From contig LS997563.1 in assembly GCA_000469685.2 (NCBI GenBank), positions 13,029,940-13,093,939 of the forward strand: a DNA stretch of 64,000 nucleotides. Direction: 5' to 3'. The stretch comes from Haemonchus contortus (taxonomy: Eukaryota > Nematoda > Chromadorea > Rhabditida > Trichostrongylidae). Position 1 is the stretch's first letter; each line of letters starts with the position of its first letter. The translations under genes were made by a program, and so were the position numbers. The notes beneath the pieces are model-generated. The model did no database searches. It was not told the origin of the DNA and saw only the letters and a program-made list of their open reading frames with translations. Shown here piece by piece: positions 41,701 to 56,700 of this stretch.

Positions 41701-44700
41701 CAGTTTCCCCATTGAGCTTAGTGAAGTCCTTTGCGGTTGGCAATGGGTAACGGTGCAACAGTAGTGCGTCGCTGAGTCCAGTCGAGAAGTCGGCGCAACG
41801 TTGGACGAATCCATGGCCATTCTCACAACGATGATTAACGCAGCTCATTGCGAATGGTCGTCGGCAAAGATGACGTTCTGTGCTACGAATCGGCCAGTCG
41901 AGAAGAGGTATAGACACGTGGAAACCCGTCTTTTCCTGATGAAAATCCGCTGAGCATCGGACTTGAAGTAGAGCGTCGCCTTGGTTCTGGAACAGCGTCC
42001 AAGTTCCGGTTTCAAGACATCCATGAAGTGGTGCTCACACTCGCGATAATTCTGTTTTGGATTGCGTCGTAATCGAGATTCTGCACCTTTTGGGTGAGGA
42101 ATCCCTCAAAACTGAGCTTAAGTCCGAGATTTACTCGATCCATACAATGGCAAGGAGGGTGTTGTCGTCGTAGACGTAGCAGACGTCCTTTCCAGGACGA
42201 CCCTCTTCTTGGTTGTCCATTACCACGAAATCGTTGTCAAATCTTCCGTGCATTGACGACGGTAGACCACTGACTACCTTGAGGTCTTCTGCAGACAAGG
42301 GCTGCAAGTTGCATCCAGGATGTACGAGAGTTTATGATGATGTTGGCGCCGGTGTCCAACTGGAGTGAGTGGTGTGCTCATTGATGTGAACTTCCAGGTA
42401 CTTTCGGATATCTCCTGTATAGCTCATTGGTACCATGGGCGCGGTGATGACTGCTTTGTGCGACGTCTTGGCGCAGTCTTTGATTCCTCAGCGGCACTAG
42501 TAACGTTGCGGTTTTGTGGGCAAACCTTCTTCTAGTGTTGCTGTTAGCGGATCGGACACAGTGATTACGGATGTCGAGGTCTGATCCGGGTGGGAAGGCG
42601 CTGCTCCTTTCTTCCCTGAACGGTGTGAATTTCCGTTGAGTTAAATAGCTTCGACGATTTTGGAGTCCTCTTTTACCAACTTCCACGTGTGGCTAAATCG
42701 CAGTATCTTCTCACCTTCGTCCGGCTTACGAAGGAAGCGAACGCGATAGTCGACCAGCATCGGAGCCGGGAAGGCGAATACAAGGGCTAGGCATTTTATT
42801 TATACTGCTTGATGTCCTTGAAGCTGGCATTCAGAGCGCGAGCCTTGAGTAGGTTGACGAAGTTGTCAATGTCGTCGCTGAATTTTCGGATTCGAAACGA
42901 CGGCGAAAGATGCTTCTTAGTACTGAATAGCGTCTTCAGTGTTTCAACAGTATCCGTCCAGTTCAAGTCTCTTGGCCGATTGGCAGGATGTGGCGAGCGA
43001 AGCGGGTGTAGCTTCTAGGGCAGAGACGAGAGAGCGTGCCTTCTTCGCTTCTGTCATCCCATCCCTTGACGACCTTGAAGATGTCCTTGTGCAGGTTGAA
43101 CCGTAGATCAAAGCAGTCGTCTTGATCAGCATCGCACGAGAATTTTTCAATTCTCCTCGAGATCCTCATGCGAAGCGATTGTGGGCGTTGCCATCTTCTG
43201 GAGCAGGTGGACGAGGAGCGTCTGTTGACTGGCCATCATGTGCAGCAGGTCCTTCATAGGATAGTCTTCTGGCAACCTGACGATGGCTTCGTAGTCCTTG
43301 AAACCGTGGTCCTGATCGCCAGTTGTTGTGTCCTAGGTTGGTCCCGTCAGATCTCTTGTCAAACCGAGCGGATCAGTACTATACAAGATCAATTACCCTA
43401 CTAACATGAGATCACAGATGTCCCAACACCTACCAAATTTTAGCGCTTTAGGTCCAATTTGACTTTTTTACGCAGGCCCCGCCCCTTATGGACGGAGTCT
43501 AGTCCTGTCATCCATCATCGGTATTCACATATTGCCCCCTGTACTCCTACCGAATTTTAGCGGCTTAGGCCCAAACTGAGATTTTTTGCGAGCCTAGCCC
43601 CTGTGGGCGGAGTTTACTCTTGCCACCTATCATCAAAGCTCATATTCTGCCACCTCTACTCATACAAAATGTGAACGCTCTAGGTACACGGGAACCGGGG
43701 TTAGGAATTTGCGGTCGAATGCTATCACGATGCTAGGTGTTATTCCATGTTATACCAGGGACACGCAAAAGGAGCACCGGGTGGGAAACTTCATGCTTTT
43801 CGCGCAAGGGAATCATCTCACCCACTCCCTGCTCCTACTTTGAGGTTTTGTTAAAAAACTACATCTTTCTGGCTAAAACCGCGTAAGAGCGCACTGATAG
43901 ACGGTGCTCATCCCGCCCTTCGACTGCGATTCAGTGGTAGTATAGCATGGGTTGACACGTAGCACCATGTTAATTTCTTGAACTTCTTGTTATACTGACA
44001 TTTGTTGTTATACAGACACTGTTCCGCAAGCCCTCTCCCCTTCCCTCCCCCTCCCCGTCTTCCCACCAACTACGTTTTCACCGAAATCGCTTGACAAGCC
44101 TGTGAAAAAAGGTAAATCTCAATAAGGTCGATGGCTCTGACCGGACCAACTGTCCGCCTCTCACAGCGGCTATAAACTTTTTTGCCAAACTTTTTGTTTA
44201 AAAAGGCATTAAACTTCTTACCGTAGTAATTTCTGTTTAGGAATAAAAACATCGCAAATGCCCTCCCACTCTCCCAACTCGGAGGCCCTGCCCGATGGGT
44301 GTGCCTGACACGATATAACTGAAGAGATTTCTCAAACCCATTCATTTTCGATATATCTCCTACACCAAGAAAGACTTGACTGAAGGTCTCACTTTGCACT
44401 AATCTACACACGAATGAACCTCTCACCTCGTTCTGGCTGTGTGCACGGCTTCACAATTACCCACGTGCACCTAAATTCCGATCACTGAACTAGGGCAACC
44501 AAAGTTCCACAATGCTACGAAAAGTGCTGTTTATTTCAAGTATTCAAGGAAACCTGTAGGCTGAGAACAAAGTGCTAATTTCATGAGAGGATGCCACTCA
44601 TAGAGTTCAACAGCGTCTCAACATCGTGGAATCGTAGGTCCTTGGTGTTCCTCGCTCTCGTCTTTTCCCAGTTCCGCAAGACTACACCAGTTCCTCTACG

Positions 44701-47700
44701 AAACCTTCTTGATATCTTCGAGAGATTCATACTAGTCATTTTCATTCACAAGAAACGATGATTCCCATCGAACTCAGACTGCTTCGGCATGTTCCTAGGA
44801 CTTGAAAGATCGCTGCAGCTGAAGCCTTTACGGAACGAACCGTCTGTTTCTTAGGCTACGCTCTGGGTGCAACCGAGACGGGTAGATGTCGCCTTGATGT
44901 TCATATCGGATTCCAGAAGACGACCTTGGGATTCAGAAGACAACCTTCGACAACGACGCCGAAGACGCCAACGAGCCCCGCGCGACCGCCACCCGATCGA
45001 TTTCGAGGGGCGGCGCAAGCTCGCGCTGCCGCCGCTGTCGCCGCACATGCCGCCGCGTGCGCTTTCCCTTCAGTTCGCGACGCTCTCGTGACATTTCGTT
45101 TGGAATGACGTCATCATATCTTTTTGAGGAAGGGGCTTGTAAAAGGGATTTTTCCTCTTCTGGGAGACTTCATGGGGTTTTCTGTACTTCACAAGCCCAT
45201 TTTGATGTTGGGGAACATTGTGATAAAGCCTGACTTTGAAATCGTAGTAACTTCCATTTCTTAAGCTTTTGGTAAGCAACTTATCATGCTTGTCAGTAGT
45301 AGATGGGTAAGACATTCCGAAGGTTTCCTATATCATTGTTTTAAGGCTGACTGGGATAATCGTTTGACAGCTTGTCAATTTCTATGACACGTAGATGTAA
45401 TTTTCTAATCGAAATTAAAGGGGTAGTTCCTTTCCTTGTAACGACGGAAGCGTTTGTAAGCCGGAGCAGTCTTTTCCGAATTAGTTCCCAACCTCTTAAA
45501 GCTCTAAACCTTGATCGTTTGGATAAGTGGAATGCATTTGACAAGCTCTAGTAAGGTGTCGCTTTTTTGAAGTTAGTTTATCACGTTACGATATATTGTT
45601 TGACACTGAACATTAATTTACCTCTTGCTCCTAGCTGCTCTTCTGGCTTTTTTAAATTTTTTGATTAGTTCGCTTCACAGTGTTGTTCGAATATATGCGT
45701 TTCATTTTTATTTCTTTCAGGATTCGGTCCTTGATGGCCGATGAAGAGCATTCGCGCACAGCTTCTTCGTATGACTGTGATGACGATTTTGTAGAAGGTG
45801 AGGACAATGGAGAAGATTTTGAAGGTATGTTCCTCTTTGGCGTTAGTCTAAAAAGGGGGTCTCACTTATCCTTTCTCTTTCAATCCCGATGTATTAGGTT
45901 TCTTTGACCAATCAAATGATTTAATCGTTCTTACCTAGTTGATCCATTCCCATAATATTATTGGGTAAATCAGTCTGGTGAAATGACTTCTGATTCCTGA
46001 GTCTCATAAAAAGTCAAGATCAAGAGAAATTTCGAACAGAGCGTTGCCGTAATTTCATTCACACTTTTCTCCTTTTTCCAACTTATATTTGATAGAAACT
46101 ACGGGTTTTCGAAGTTGTTATTTTTGAAAGAGTTGCGACCTTCATTTGCATTTCTCATATTTTCGCGAAATATTACTCATTAGAACTCCAAACAAGTCTT
46201 AATATGACACAGGACGTGCTTTTGTGAATAGTTGCTAAGAACGAAAGGTCATTTCTCTAAGGTCTTAATCAAATATACTTTAAGATTTAGCATTTTTAAA
46301 TCACTTAGTAGAGCTAGATTAGCTGATGTCGTGTTCAAGATCCTTAACTGTGGCATAATGGTCATATATGTAGACGTAGTGCCTGTCTCAGTTTGATTAA
46401 TGCAATTTGCTTTTATAGAACGATGTAGATAGTAGAACTTGATCGCATTTGCTCTGAAGACGTTTACCATGAGATTGCAAAATTATTCATCCTGCTTATT
46501 TACTATTCCTTGTTTCCTTCTTTTTTATGTTCAGTGTTTCTCGGATTTTATTCCTCTCATAACCTCTGGCCTCGTTTATTCTGTCATTTTCAGCACTGAA
46601 ATAGGTGATTTCAGTTTTGTTTGATAAGCAGTAGGAGTTTTCTTTTCGACACTTAGCTTGTTTTGTGATAACGGAACCAAAGTTTTTACACCTTAACAAT
46701 AATGATTTCTTCGGATTTGTTATCGGCTTCACCTTCTATTCCTATGTTTGTGCTAACTTACCTAAGAAAGAACTCATCGTCTCATATCTACTATTAGTCG
46801 ATGGAGGGTCATGGAGAAAAGGGAGCTTTGTATCAACCAATGAAATCATCTGTTCAGCTCCAAGGAGATCATCATTTTCTTCACGAAGCAATGTTACGAT
46901 TAACCGAGTAACTTATGTAGAAGTTGCAGAGCCCGGTAACTGCTCCAGCTGCATTATATTTAGGAATTGCTGGTTCTCAACACACAACCTCCACAGCTCT
47001 CGTTTTTGCTCAAAGGGCTTTTTTTTAAATAAGATCGATTACCAACTTATTTTGCGAGGAAATAAAAGATGAATATGTATTACATTTTCCTTATGAATGA
47101 TTTACGCTCTACCTTTGCAGAATTCTAATATTGCAGGAACGCTCGATGAAGAGGAATTGCTGGAAGGTGGAGTTGATTACTCAGAAGAACTCAGAGGTGA
47201 ATCTTTATCTGTTAATTTGGTGAAATTCCGAGCCTCCGGAAAGCCCACCTTCGTTAGCAAAATCGTGACATGTTGATTCCTACTACATCAACAGAACGAG
47301 AAATTGTTTGTGCAAGGCGTACGAATGTTTCAGAAATAGTACACGTAACCATATTCCCGTTGCAAAGATTATTTTCTATTACTTCCATTTATCTCTTGTT
47401 TACTGACACACTTCTCCTCAAAAAAAAGTGGATATTTCTCCTATTTTGTCAGCACTTGTTGGCCGTTGCTATTATGTGGTTATCACTTCCGAAGGCATCT
47501 TTCATAGTCCACGATTTTGTGAGCGACCAGTCGCGCGACTAGTCGTGTACTATGAAAGCGGCCAGTAAACATATGTAGTTGGGAAGTGGAGCGCGAAGTT
47601 CAAAGTTGAGCAAAGTAAAATTTTTTTTTGTAGAACTAGAGGATGAAGGTTCGATGGATATTGAAGAGCTGAGACGACGATACGGTTACTCATTGTATGG

Positions 47701-50700
47701 CGATGATGACGAAAGCGCCGAAGCAGAGGTTTGTAATGAAACTTTAATTGCTTCGTGTCCTTCTGGAATCAATGCGTACTTTTCATTTTCCCATTATAAT
47801 TCCACCCTCAAGTTATTCGTCCCATGGCATCGTGGAAATGGTTTTTCCCTGCAATCTTGAATTTTATATAGTAAGGAATACAAAGGATCAAGTTGGTCAA
47901 ACAACCTTGTCAAAGTTTCCACTTACTCCTTATCTATTTTTGGATGGGGTACGTTTCACCTGCCTAGCTCTTAAATCTTATGCTGGACGTTTTTAGCTAT
48001 ATGGGGTCGGGCGTTACTATGAGCGAGGCTTATTGAAGCTAGTCTAGGCCATATTTCGCGGATTGCTTTTGGGGGCTTTCGAAGGTGAATACTGTTCACG
48101 GAAAAGGTGACCGTGTGCCTTTGCGTGAGTACTACATATTACAGCATCCCATCCAATCCCAGAAACGCCATGGATGAGAATTTTGGGGGTACATAACTTA
48201 CTTTATTTGCATATGCGGCTCCTCTACCTTAGGCATCGCTTTTCAGGGGTGGTGTAAGAACCAACTCTCATATCCGTTAATCGGGTATTCTAAAAACTTC
48301 TTACGATGGAGGCGAAAAGGACGATTGACATATGGATGCCTGGGTGTATCGCATGTCATCCGTCAAGGTATGAGGGATTCACGAAGTCAGCACTTTTCGG
48401 TAGCCAGTGGGCTGGAGACGGTCAACGGCTTTGAACTAAGTACACCCAAATCTTGTTGCAAGTGGCGGTGCTAGCCTCCGGATGGTTTGAGAGCTTTGAG
48501 AGGGCTGATTCTTCCTGTCTGTGTGAGGCCGTCTCGACTGAGCTTTCCCTTCAAAGCTCGTGTCTCCTTTTACGAAGCGAGCGGGTTTGGTGCGATTCAC
48601 GCGTCAATACAAAGGGGTCATCGGACAAAACGCGCTAAATCATCATGCCTACCATCATAACGGGAGAAATAAGAACTTATAAGTAGGATAAGTAAAGAAA
48701 TGACCAACTATGCACCGTTACAGAAGGATTGCATCATCTAGGATCAGAAAATTTGAAGTTATTCTTATTTTGAACGTTTGACAAGTAAATTGTTGACCTA
48801 TGAGGTAAATTCTCAATCTCGAAGGGGCTTTTTTGCCATAGTAAAGAGATTTGCTCTATTCGTGGTGAAGCGTGGATTTCTGCAAATTTATTTTGATCCA
48901 TCTCAGCAGAAAGGTACTGAAACGAAGATGCGCGAAGAGCTCCAATGGGGTCACGCGTGAATCGCCCCCCCCCCCCCCCCCTGCTCCTCCTCCTCCCGAA
49001 GCGAGCTACTCAGTGGTGGACGGTAGTGATGATAGTAGTGTTCATCCCTTCAATGCGCTGTTGATGTTGTGGGCTGCTGCCGCCGCTTCATTGCCGCGCC
49101 TCACTTATGGAAAATACACAGTTCTGGCTAAATTACAGATGATACGATACTCTTGTTTAACAGCATTTTCTTGGTTTTGTGGTTGGACATACCGATTTTG
49201 AGTCACTATCGTTTTTGGCGCACCACCGACAAATTCACTAACGCGTGTTAAGGTTGTTTCCGTTTTGCCACTGCATAGGATGTGTAGTCGTGGTAATGTA
49301 AGGCTGGTTTTCTCATTTTGCTAGTTCTCAAACTCTGCGATCGCAATTGTGACCTAATGAACAGCCTTATATACTGAATCGTTCTATTTGATTTATCCGA
49401 CGTGGTTTTTATCCATACGATAAATTTATTCAGTAAATATGTGCTTTTTCTGTAAAAAATGTCATCAGCCTTCTTAACAAGCAATTTATTACTAGAGTTA
49501 TTTATTTTATTTTTATTGATTGCATTTTATGCAATGCAATAATGATCGTGATATTTTTCAGTAGTAGAATATAATGTTTGCATACCGTCATATATGTATT
49601 ATCTGTAAGAATTTATTGGCAGAGAATTAAGCCCTCACTCGTACAGAACTTTTACTCTTACACACACCGTCTTTTTTTGCACTTATTCGCTTATTTCCAG
49701 TGTGACAGTAGCTCGGATGCAGGCGCCGTTGGTGAAGGTGGTGATGGTGAATGTGAAACGGTCGATGTAGAAGCTAGTGAGAGTGGGGAGTTTTTCCACC
49801 TTCCATATGACGAGCTTGACGAAGGGGACGATTCAGATGATAGAGACTATGCGCCGCCAGATCCGTGGAAGAAGGACGTTAGTTTTTTTCCATGAATGGT
49901 AAAATTGGTGCTACGCTTGTTATTGTTATGGCGATATGAGGAGATCCTAATTTTCAGGTTAACAAGATAAGTATTTAAAATTGTGCAGCAATTTTAAACG
50001 TATACATCTTGTCCGTTACAGGTTCGTGTTGATGCAGGCCGTTATCAAGCCGCAGTTCCTGAAAGCATGAACGACGAAGAGTCTGTAGGGTCGAGTGATA
50101 ATGACAATGATCTACCGGCACTACCCAACCCAGTGCCGGGTGGAGCATTGTGGATGCCGACGGATGAATTGTCAGAGGTCGATATAAATCGTTTTCTAAC
50201 TGACATTGTTGAATTGAGGGAAGCGCATGGTCAAACATTTTCTGATCGTTTTTCTGTGGTGAGTTCTATTTTGATATATGGCTTTGCCCCATCCTTGCCT
50301 TCTTTACATACCTATTTCTTCCTGACGCCTCTGCTCTTCAGACGAGAGACGATGAAGACGCGCTCTGTGCATTGTATAGGCACCGTTACGATACTGAAAA
50401 AGCGAAGGTGAGTGTTCCAAGTTTTGAATGCATTGCTTCTTGTTCCCACTTCGTCTGGAAAATACACGAGTTCAACATATATGGCTCAACGGCTGCGAAA
50501 CTTTTATGAGTAAAGATGTTTGGCAGATCGAAGACGGTCTTATACGTAACTTCTCCTTCGAGAGCTCATGATGTGTGACTAGTGGAAAATTGTGCAATCA
50601 CGGGCTCACCCATTAAGTAAGACTAAATTTCCCTTTCATTTCGAGGTGATGTGGATATTCATAATAACACAACATGTTCACGTGTGAGGACCAAAATATT

Positions 50701-53700
50701 ATATTCTCATTTAGTCCCGAAAATGTATGGATCGGTTTCTGCATTCCTGCGCGAAACCTTCCATCTTCCTGCCAGAGGAACTCTTTTGTTGCTTTCTTAA
50801 AGGCACAGTTCACGATAAAAATGGCTTCTGAGATTTTCCCATAGGTTAAATCTGTGGCCTCTTCGTATAACATTTGTGGCACTTTCAGGTCGGAAAACGA
50901 CCTGGAAATGGTTTATAAGGGCTCAAAGATTGTATCGGGTGTTTGCCACACCAAAGGCGGGCGGGTTTCACGGCATCGTGAAATGTACTTTGCCAAGGGA
51001 CACCCATATAGCAAGTTCAAACAACTTGTCATGACCCACAGTGAAAGACTGTTTGGACGATTCTGGCCTGAAGTAATGAGCTTTTCACGCAATTGAAACA
51101 ACTGAAATCCCACCCGAATACACAGTCTTTGCCATTTCCGACAGTTCATTTCGTACAACTTCTACTTTCCCTACTATTAGGAAGCCCAATAGACGGATTT
51201 TCTCGCTTTCTTCGCCACCGATGCACTGTTCTCAACCAACATTCACGCTTTACGACTTAAAAGTGGAACCGCAGAATTATCGTGAACAGTGTCTCTAACT
51301 TACTAAAGGAAACTTTGATCCTACTATTCATTTGCTTCTTTGAGAGCTGTAGGGTTCTGCGGGACATGTAGACATCATGCTCGCTTGAAGCTACCGATGC
51401 TTTATAACAAACGATCACTAATATTTGTTGAGAAAATATGCGCGTCGAATTTTTTGCTTATATATTGCAAGTTTTCTTATAAAGTTACACGTAATGCACA
51501 GTTTGAACTTTTAGTCCTAAAAAATCTTGAGCTAACTACAAATTTTCTCTTAATCAGCTGCAATTCATAGTCCACCAATTTTTTAAATCGTTGATGTCCG
51601 ACCTTTCAATCATTTTTACTTGTGATGCCATCTTCAGGCAGCGTTTCCGTTTTCTCGAGTGAACCAACCATTCCGCACTGTTCGTCAGGGCGCTTTGCAG
51701 TGGGATTTGTCTGAGCGAGATTTGTTTGAGAGAGGTATCACGATGTATGGCAAGAACTTCTCCGCCATACAGAAGAGACTCGTAAGTGACTTCACTTCAA
51801 TAGAAGCCGATTGAAATTATAGTTCCCATTATATATTTGCTGAGAATAACTTGAATAAATTAGTACTAGATTACTTCTCACCAATCTTAACTCATTTGGG
51901 AAATTCTACGCATAACCTTTTTGGAACCGACTGTTAAGGATTTCATGAACATTTGCGATTGGGGTGCATTCGACGTCTAATACCCCCTTCGGATGATCTG
52001 GGCGCTGAACTATACCGATTTCCAAGTAAAACTGAGGATTATTTTGCGGAAGTATTTTCTGAGTGTTACAGCAGCGAAAGTTTACCTCGTTTAATAACAT
52101 TACCGTGAACGTAGTAGTTTTACTTTATATCTGCTTATCTCACATAATATTAGAAGGCAATGACTTTTGTCATCTCAGCTTTAAGTCAGCTCTAAGTTAA
52201 ATAAAATAAAGACTGCATTACGTGATTTTCAGCAAGTTGGAAGCAGTGCAATTATTTTCATTTCAGTTACCATATAGACGAGTAGGAGAGCTCGTTGAAT
52301 ACTACTACTTCTGGAAAAAGACAGATAGGTGAGTGTCTGTGGCAGAATCTGCTCTATTTTCTCATCTCATACTTCAGGGAGTGTTTTCGAATGTCAGCTA
52401 AAATAAACTACTGCACCTTGTTGGAGGTGATAAAGTATTAGTTTTTGCTAGGCCATGTGCCTTATGAATGTAGTGTGTCCAACGTTCTACCTATGACTCT
52501 TCATTCTTATATTTTACTTGAGTGGTGTCCACTATAGCTTGAAAGGAAACCGTGGAAGAGGTTTGCTTTGGTTTGAAAGAAACTGGGTGATGCTCGTTAG
52601 TATTGAATGATGTTATGTTATGTTCTCGAGGTTCAACAGAACTGAGCTTGAATCCTGAGCTTTTCTTGTACATTTATCAACAATTGAAAGGTGAATTTGA
52701 GTTTTGGTCGAGATGAGTGCTTCCTCCTCCTAGACTCATAAAGATTCTGTCGGATTCGTTCAAAAAGAATTATCCGGTTCTTACAAAGATCCTTCTATTG
52801 CCCATATGAAGTGAGGGGTCTTCATAATAACAGAATATAATGATGTAAAAAAAATGAGAAGGGTTCAAATTAGGTTCACGGAGCATAGTGACTGACTGCA
52901 TCGTCATTGTATGCGAGCAGTAGTTGAATGCATGAAATTGGAAAAGCTATAATCTGTATGTGTGTGTATAGAGGAGATGGGCTAGTGTGGAAACAAAGTT
53001 GGCACGAAGGTCTCGTGCCGGTTGTTGCTGTAGTTTCCGGTTAGCCGAGCGGAAAACCATGTTGCGGGAGGTTCCATGTTGCACTCGCCGACAAACATGT
53101 GTACAAAATTTTCCATATATCTAACAATCCTTTTTCCAGATATCAAATGTTTCGAAAGCATACCGTTTATGCTGAGCCAGATATGCATTGTCTGGGGCCG
53201 CCCCTATCATCTCAGAATCCGTATGTGCAAAACCAATATGATGGAGCTTTACCGGAGGTGGGCGGTACTAGGGCAGATAACGACGGTGCTCTTCCTGACA
53301 TGGCTGGCAGTGTACTACCGTCAGCGGAGGCTGGAAGGGAGAATCTCAACGCCACACCAGCGTCGTCACAACCGCCCAGCGAGCCTCCAGCACCAGTAGC
53401 TGCAGCCGGCGAGACTGAAGGAGAACAGAAAGCCGAGCGTGGAGATATCTGGTGGAATGATGACGTGCCTGTGGCGCAAGTATGATTATTGATCTGCTGC
53501 ATATGATTGTTGTTAACTATTGAGTTTCCTTGTATATGTTTCAATTCCACATAATTTTGATATAAGTTTACTCGTACTACCATCCATTTTGGAACCCGCA
53601 AGTCTGTCACACATGCGATTTTGATCTTTGTTGATCTGAATTTGAATCGTTGAAATGCTGTATAATGTTTTGCATCCTGGTGATTATTTCACTAACAACG

Positions 53701-56700
53701 AATGAAGATGAAAAAGATTCCAATGATAGCCGCGCAGTGTTTCAAGTTTCATCAGATGACGGTGATGGAAGTGCTTCGACATCCGTTGATGATCACTCAA
53801 AATTTACTAGGGAGCGGAAGGGTTGGTGAAAGTTGGATCCTCAGTTTAATACCATATCACGTTTCTTCTTCAAACGCGTCCAGCAAAGTGGGTCCATGAC
53901 AAGGAAATGTGAAGCTGAAGAAAACTGAAAGGAAGAGTGGACTAATATCTTCATCAGGGAAAAATCACTTACTGATTGCTATATAACCTATGCTCATTAT
54001 GCCACCAGGAATCATACATGTATTTTTACGCCAGTTAAGTGATCGCAGGTTCAGTTGAGGATGAATATATGGTATCAACGATTGGTTGATAGACCCTTAA
54101 TACAGATATATTCAAGGTTTCATCCGAGTATGCTTCAGTTTTGTAATATCAGTCGTGGTATGCTGTTGTTTCGCAGTCTCTTCATTTTATCATCGTTTCT
54201 GGTTAGTTACAGCTAGGTGTATTCTTGAAGAAGCAGGGGTCAGCGTGATATCAACGTAGCACACTCGACAGAAGATACACTTACGTTCACTAGGTGTCGA
54301 CATGTCGTAGGATGATGGTGGCATGGGAAAGGAGAAGTATTTTCCGAAAACATCCTGAATGCGCATTCAATGAAATTGATGGCATTCGGGAACAACGATT
54401 CAGGCATAATCGGCAAAAGCTGAAATCGAATTTGATTTACCCCTGGGGAAGAAGGCTTCTATTTAGACACGCGCATCAGTCATTAAATGTATTGAGTGTC
54501 TACTGACGTCCTTTTCCTCTTGTCAGGAGGAGGAAATTTTTTTGTTCGAAAAGAAATTAGGTTCAAAAAGCTCAGCATTCAAGCAGGATCAGGTGGGGTG
54601 CATTTTGAGTCATAAACATGGTAGAAGGCAATATTAGTATCAGCTGCGTATAGGGGTAGATTGCAGCTTCGAATATTTTGTTGGATATGCCTTTGTGCCT
54701 TCACAAGCCTGCGATTATTACAAAGGAGTACCACTTTTCCTTCTGACAATGCACCTCCAAACCACAATCGAGCTTCCACCTTTCTCCACGAAAAGTTGTT
54801 TTGATACCTTACGGCAGAAAGCTCCCCATAAGGATGGTACACACGGCTATTGTCGTCGTGTTAAAGTTCGTAAACACACCCTCATCGTTGGCTTTCAACT
54901 ATAGTGGGAAACCAACATTGGTTTCAGGGGTGTATAAATCCATTCTACGATTTCCCATTCGATTTAGAGATGTATAATACTTATACATCGAGGTATCTTT
55001 TCTTGCAGTTAAAGGCACAGTTTTCGGGTTCGGGTACCTTTTTTAGTCGAAATGCGGCAAGTATTGGCTGGGAGTAGTGATCGGTGGTGAAGGAGGCGAG
55101 AGAGTTCGTCGATTTCGTAAAAAATAAGGCTCCTCAGAAGTACTGAAAGTAGAGGTTGTACGTGGCATGGAAGGGGTATTCGGACGAGGTTTCAATCGTT
55201 GCAACCGCGTTAAGAGCTGACTACATCAAGCCCAAAATTGCCTTTCACTCTCGCTGTGGGTCACAAAATTTTTTTCGATTTTCCTTAATGGCTTCCTTGT
55301 AAGTGATGCAGCCTCCACAGTGCCGTTGAAATTCGTTCGAGCACACACACGGGACTATCTTTGAGCCTTTATAATAACCTATCTAAGCCGGTTTTCAACT
55401 CTTGAGCGTGCGTATGGTATACGAGGGGGGCCGCAGTATTATAATGGCCAGATATCTCAGGCAATTGTTATCGTGAACCGTGGCTTTAAGCCGTATGCAA
55501 CCATCTGCGGTCTGAAAAAACAGAAAGTATAGAACGTGTTGACGATGTCGCCTTTGAAATAAGTGCAGTTGTGGAAGTGGGAATCACTGTGCAGTAAGCA
55601 GGGAATATAGTGGCAAGTGGCGCACTATGTCACACGCACGATCAGGGGTTCGAATCCCGGATCGATATCCGCCTAGGCCAACCAGGCCCTCCATCCCTCA
55701 GGGATCGGTTAATTGGTATCCCAGACAAGTCTGGTACCAATCTTGAAGGGTCTTCCATTTGAAACTGTTGACTGCACTATTGCCATAGCTCACAGAAATC
55801 CATATCTCAATGCGGAACTAGCATACACGTCATACAACTGTGTACCTTTTTTCCAGAGCTTTATCAGAAATTAATGTTGTTACGGTCAAGCAATCAAATC
55901 AGCCTGCGTTGTTGACTATTGACTGTTGTTACAATTAGTGGCATATCATTTGCTGTGACATTCTGTGGGCTTACATTAATGCTCACTCGTGGACTCACCC
56001 TATCATCGAGAGATTGGTCACTGAGACAGTAACATAAAAATAAAGGCCCCACAGCGTAATTCGTAAACATCGCTTGAAATACTAGGCGTTGATAGTGATT
56101 CCGGTCATAAAAGTGCTGTTTGAAATTTTCCAGAGGATTTCAGAAAAATAAAATCTTCTTGATGGAACAAGCACTAAAGGTTTGCTGATACTACGGTACC
56201 GGTTATGGAAAAGAAAAAATCGAACCGCCTGTCGCCTACGTCCCCTCCGAATTTAGAATCTCTGTACTGTAAACCAGGACGTACTAATTTTCGGCTCAAC
56301 ACACACACACATACACACCCGATACACTCCGTGAGCGCCTGCCATGAGCGGAGTTCTGTTTATGAGTGTTTAGGTGAAATGGTTCGTTCCCAGAGCAAAT
56401 TCACTAAGATGACACTCGTTTTACGCACGCTCAGCCCCGCTCACGGAATCTTGTCCTACACCCTACCATAAGTGTTCCCATCCTGTCTCCTGTATTCCTA
56501 CCAGATTTGTGCGCTCTGAGCCCAGTTTAACGTTTTTCACGCAAGCCCCGCTCTCCATGGGCAAAGCCTAGTCATGCCACCTACCATAGATATTCACATC
56601 CTGTCCGCTATACTTCTACCGAATTTGAGCGCTCTAGTTCCACGAGAAGAGGAATACAAATTTCTGCTCGAACACCTATTCCACGCAAGCCCAGCCCCCT